Positions 41,091 to 41,142 of a stretch of DNA of 41,142 nt are shown one piece after another. The position numbers and the translations under genes are program-made. The notes beneath the pieces were generated by a model. It did no database searches. It was not told the origin of the DNA and saw nothing but the letters and a program-made list of their open reading frames with translations. The stretch is from NCBI GenBank assembly GCA_003427395.1, contig BFEA01000126.1:1108753-1149894 (forward strand), given 5' to 3'. Each line of letters starts with the position of its first letter. Positions within the stretch are counted from its first letter, which is position 1. The DNA comes from Chara braunii. Taxonomy: Eukaryota > Streptophyta > Charophyceae > Charales > Characeae.

Positions 41091-41142
<52 letters not shown>
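41091..41142. repeat. (GA)n microsatellite at the window end
   Basis: GA dinucleotides run to the last base and continue outside the window. Confidence 0.95.

Overview
This window is eukaryotic nuclear DNA from a plant-lineage organism. The only clearly conserved host gene is a plant-type sucrose synthase. It is surrounded by L1-like LINEs, tRNA-derived SINEs, a large Ty3/Gypsy element, a U6 retropseudogene, and long CT/GA/CA microsatellites. The SANT/trihelix-like relic at the left end resembles a family I associate with the charophyte Chara. A repeat-rich streptophyte alga such as Chara braunii is my best guess; that is inference from memory, not a database match. Runs of N and a Nextera mate-pair adapter show it is a draft short-read assembly.

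Layout: (1) 158-5349 is bounded by imperfect terminal inverted repeats and holds a broken minus-strand SANT/Myb-like gene plus minisatellites. (2) 5350-6266 holds CT microsatellites and tandem partial copies of the 3' end of the next gene. (3) 6267-8753 (minus) is an uninterrupted sucrose synthase reading frame of 828 codons with the catalytic residues I checked present. (4) 9304-15312 is a nearly complete L1-like LINE with ORF1, ORF2, a 20-nt poly(A) and a 14-bp target-site duplication. (5) 15419-15883 is a tRNA-derived SINE with a (TTG)n tail, ending in a 20-N gap. (6) A second, diverged LINE (about 16150-31430) has its ORF1 split by a 12.9-kb Ty3/Gypsy element (17224-30159, minus strand) with 2.3-kb LTRs and a 4-bp ACAT target duplication. 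(7) 31431-41142 has no recognisable protein gene. It contains a U6 snRNA retropseudogene, a foldback element, short tandem arrays, microsatellites and the adapter artefact.

The most unusual system is the Gypsy element. Its pol carries a PHD-type C4HC3 zinc finger between RNase H and integrase. Downstream of integrase are three further ORFs of unknown function before the 3' LTR. Integrase, ORF-a, ORF-b and ORF-c are joined by stop/start overlaps (ATGA, ATGA, TGATG), a chain that suggests termination-reinitiation. The three proteins show a similar predicted strand/helix pattern and might be paralogues. This copy is decayed by in-frame stops and frameshifts in gag-pol, but the three extra ORFs remain open.

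Limits: no similarity search or gene prediction was run. Domain calls rest on motifs read by eye, and many boundaries are approximate.
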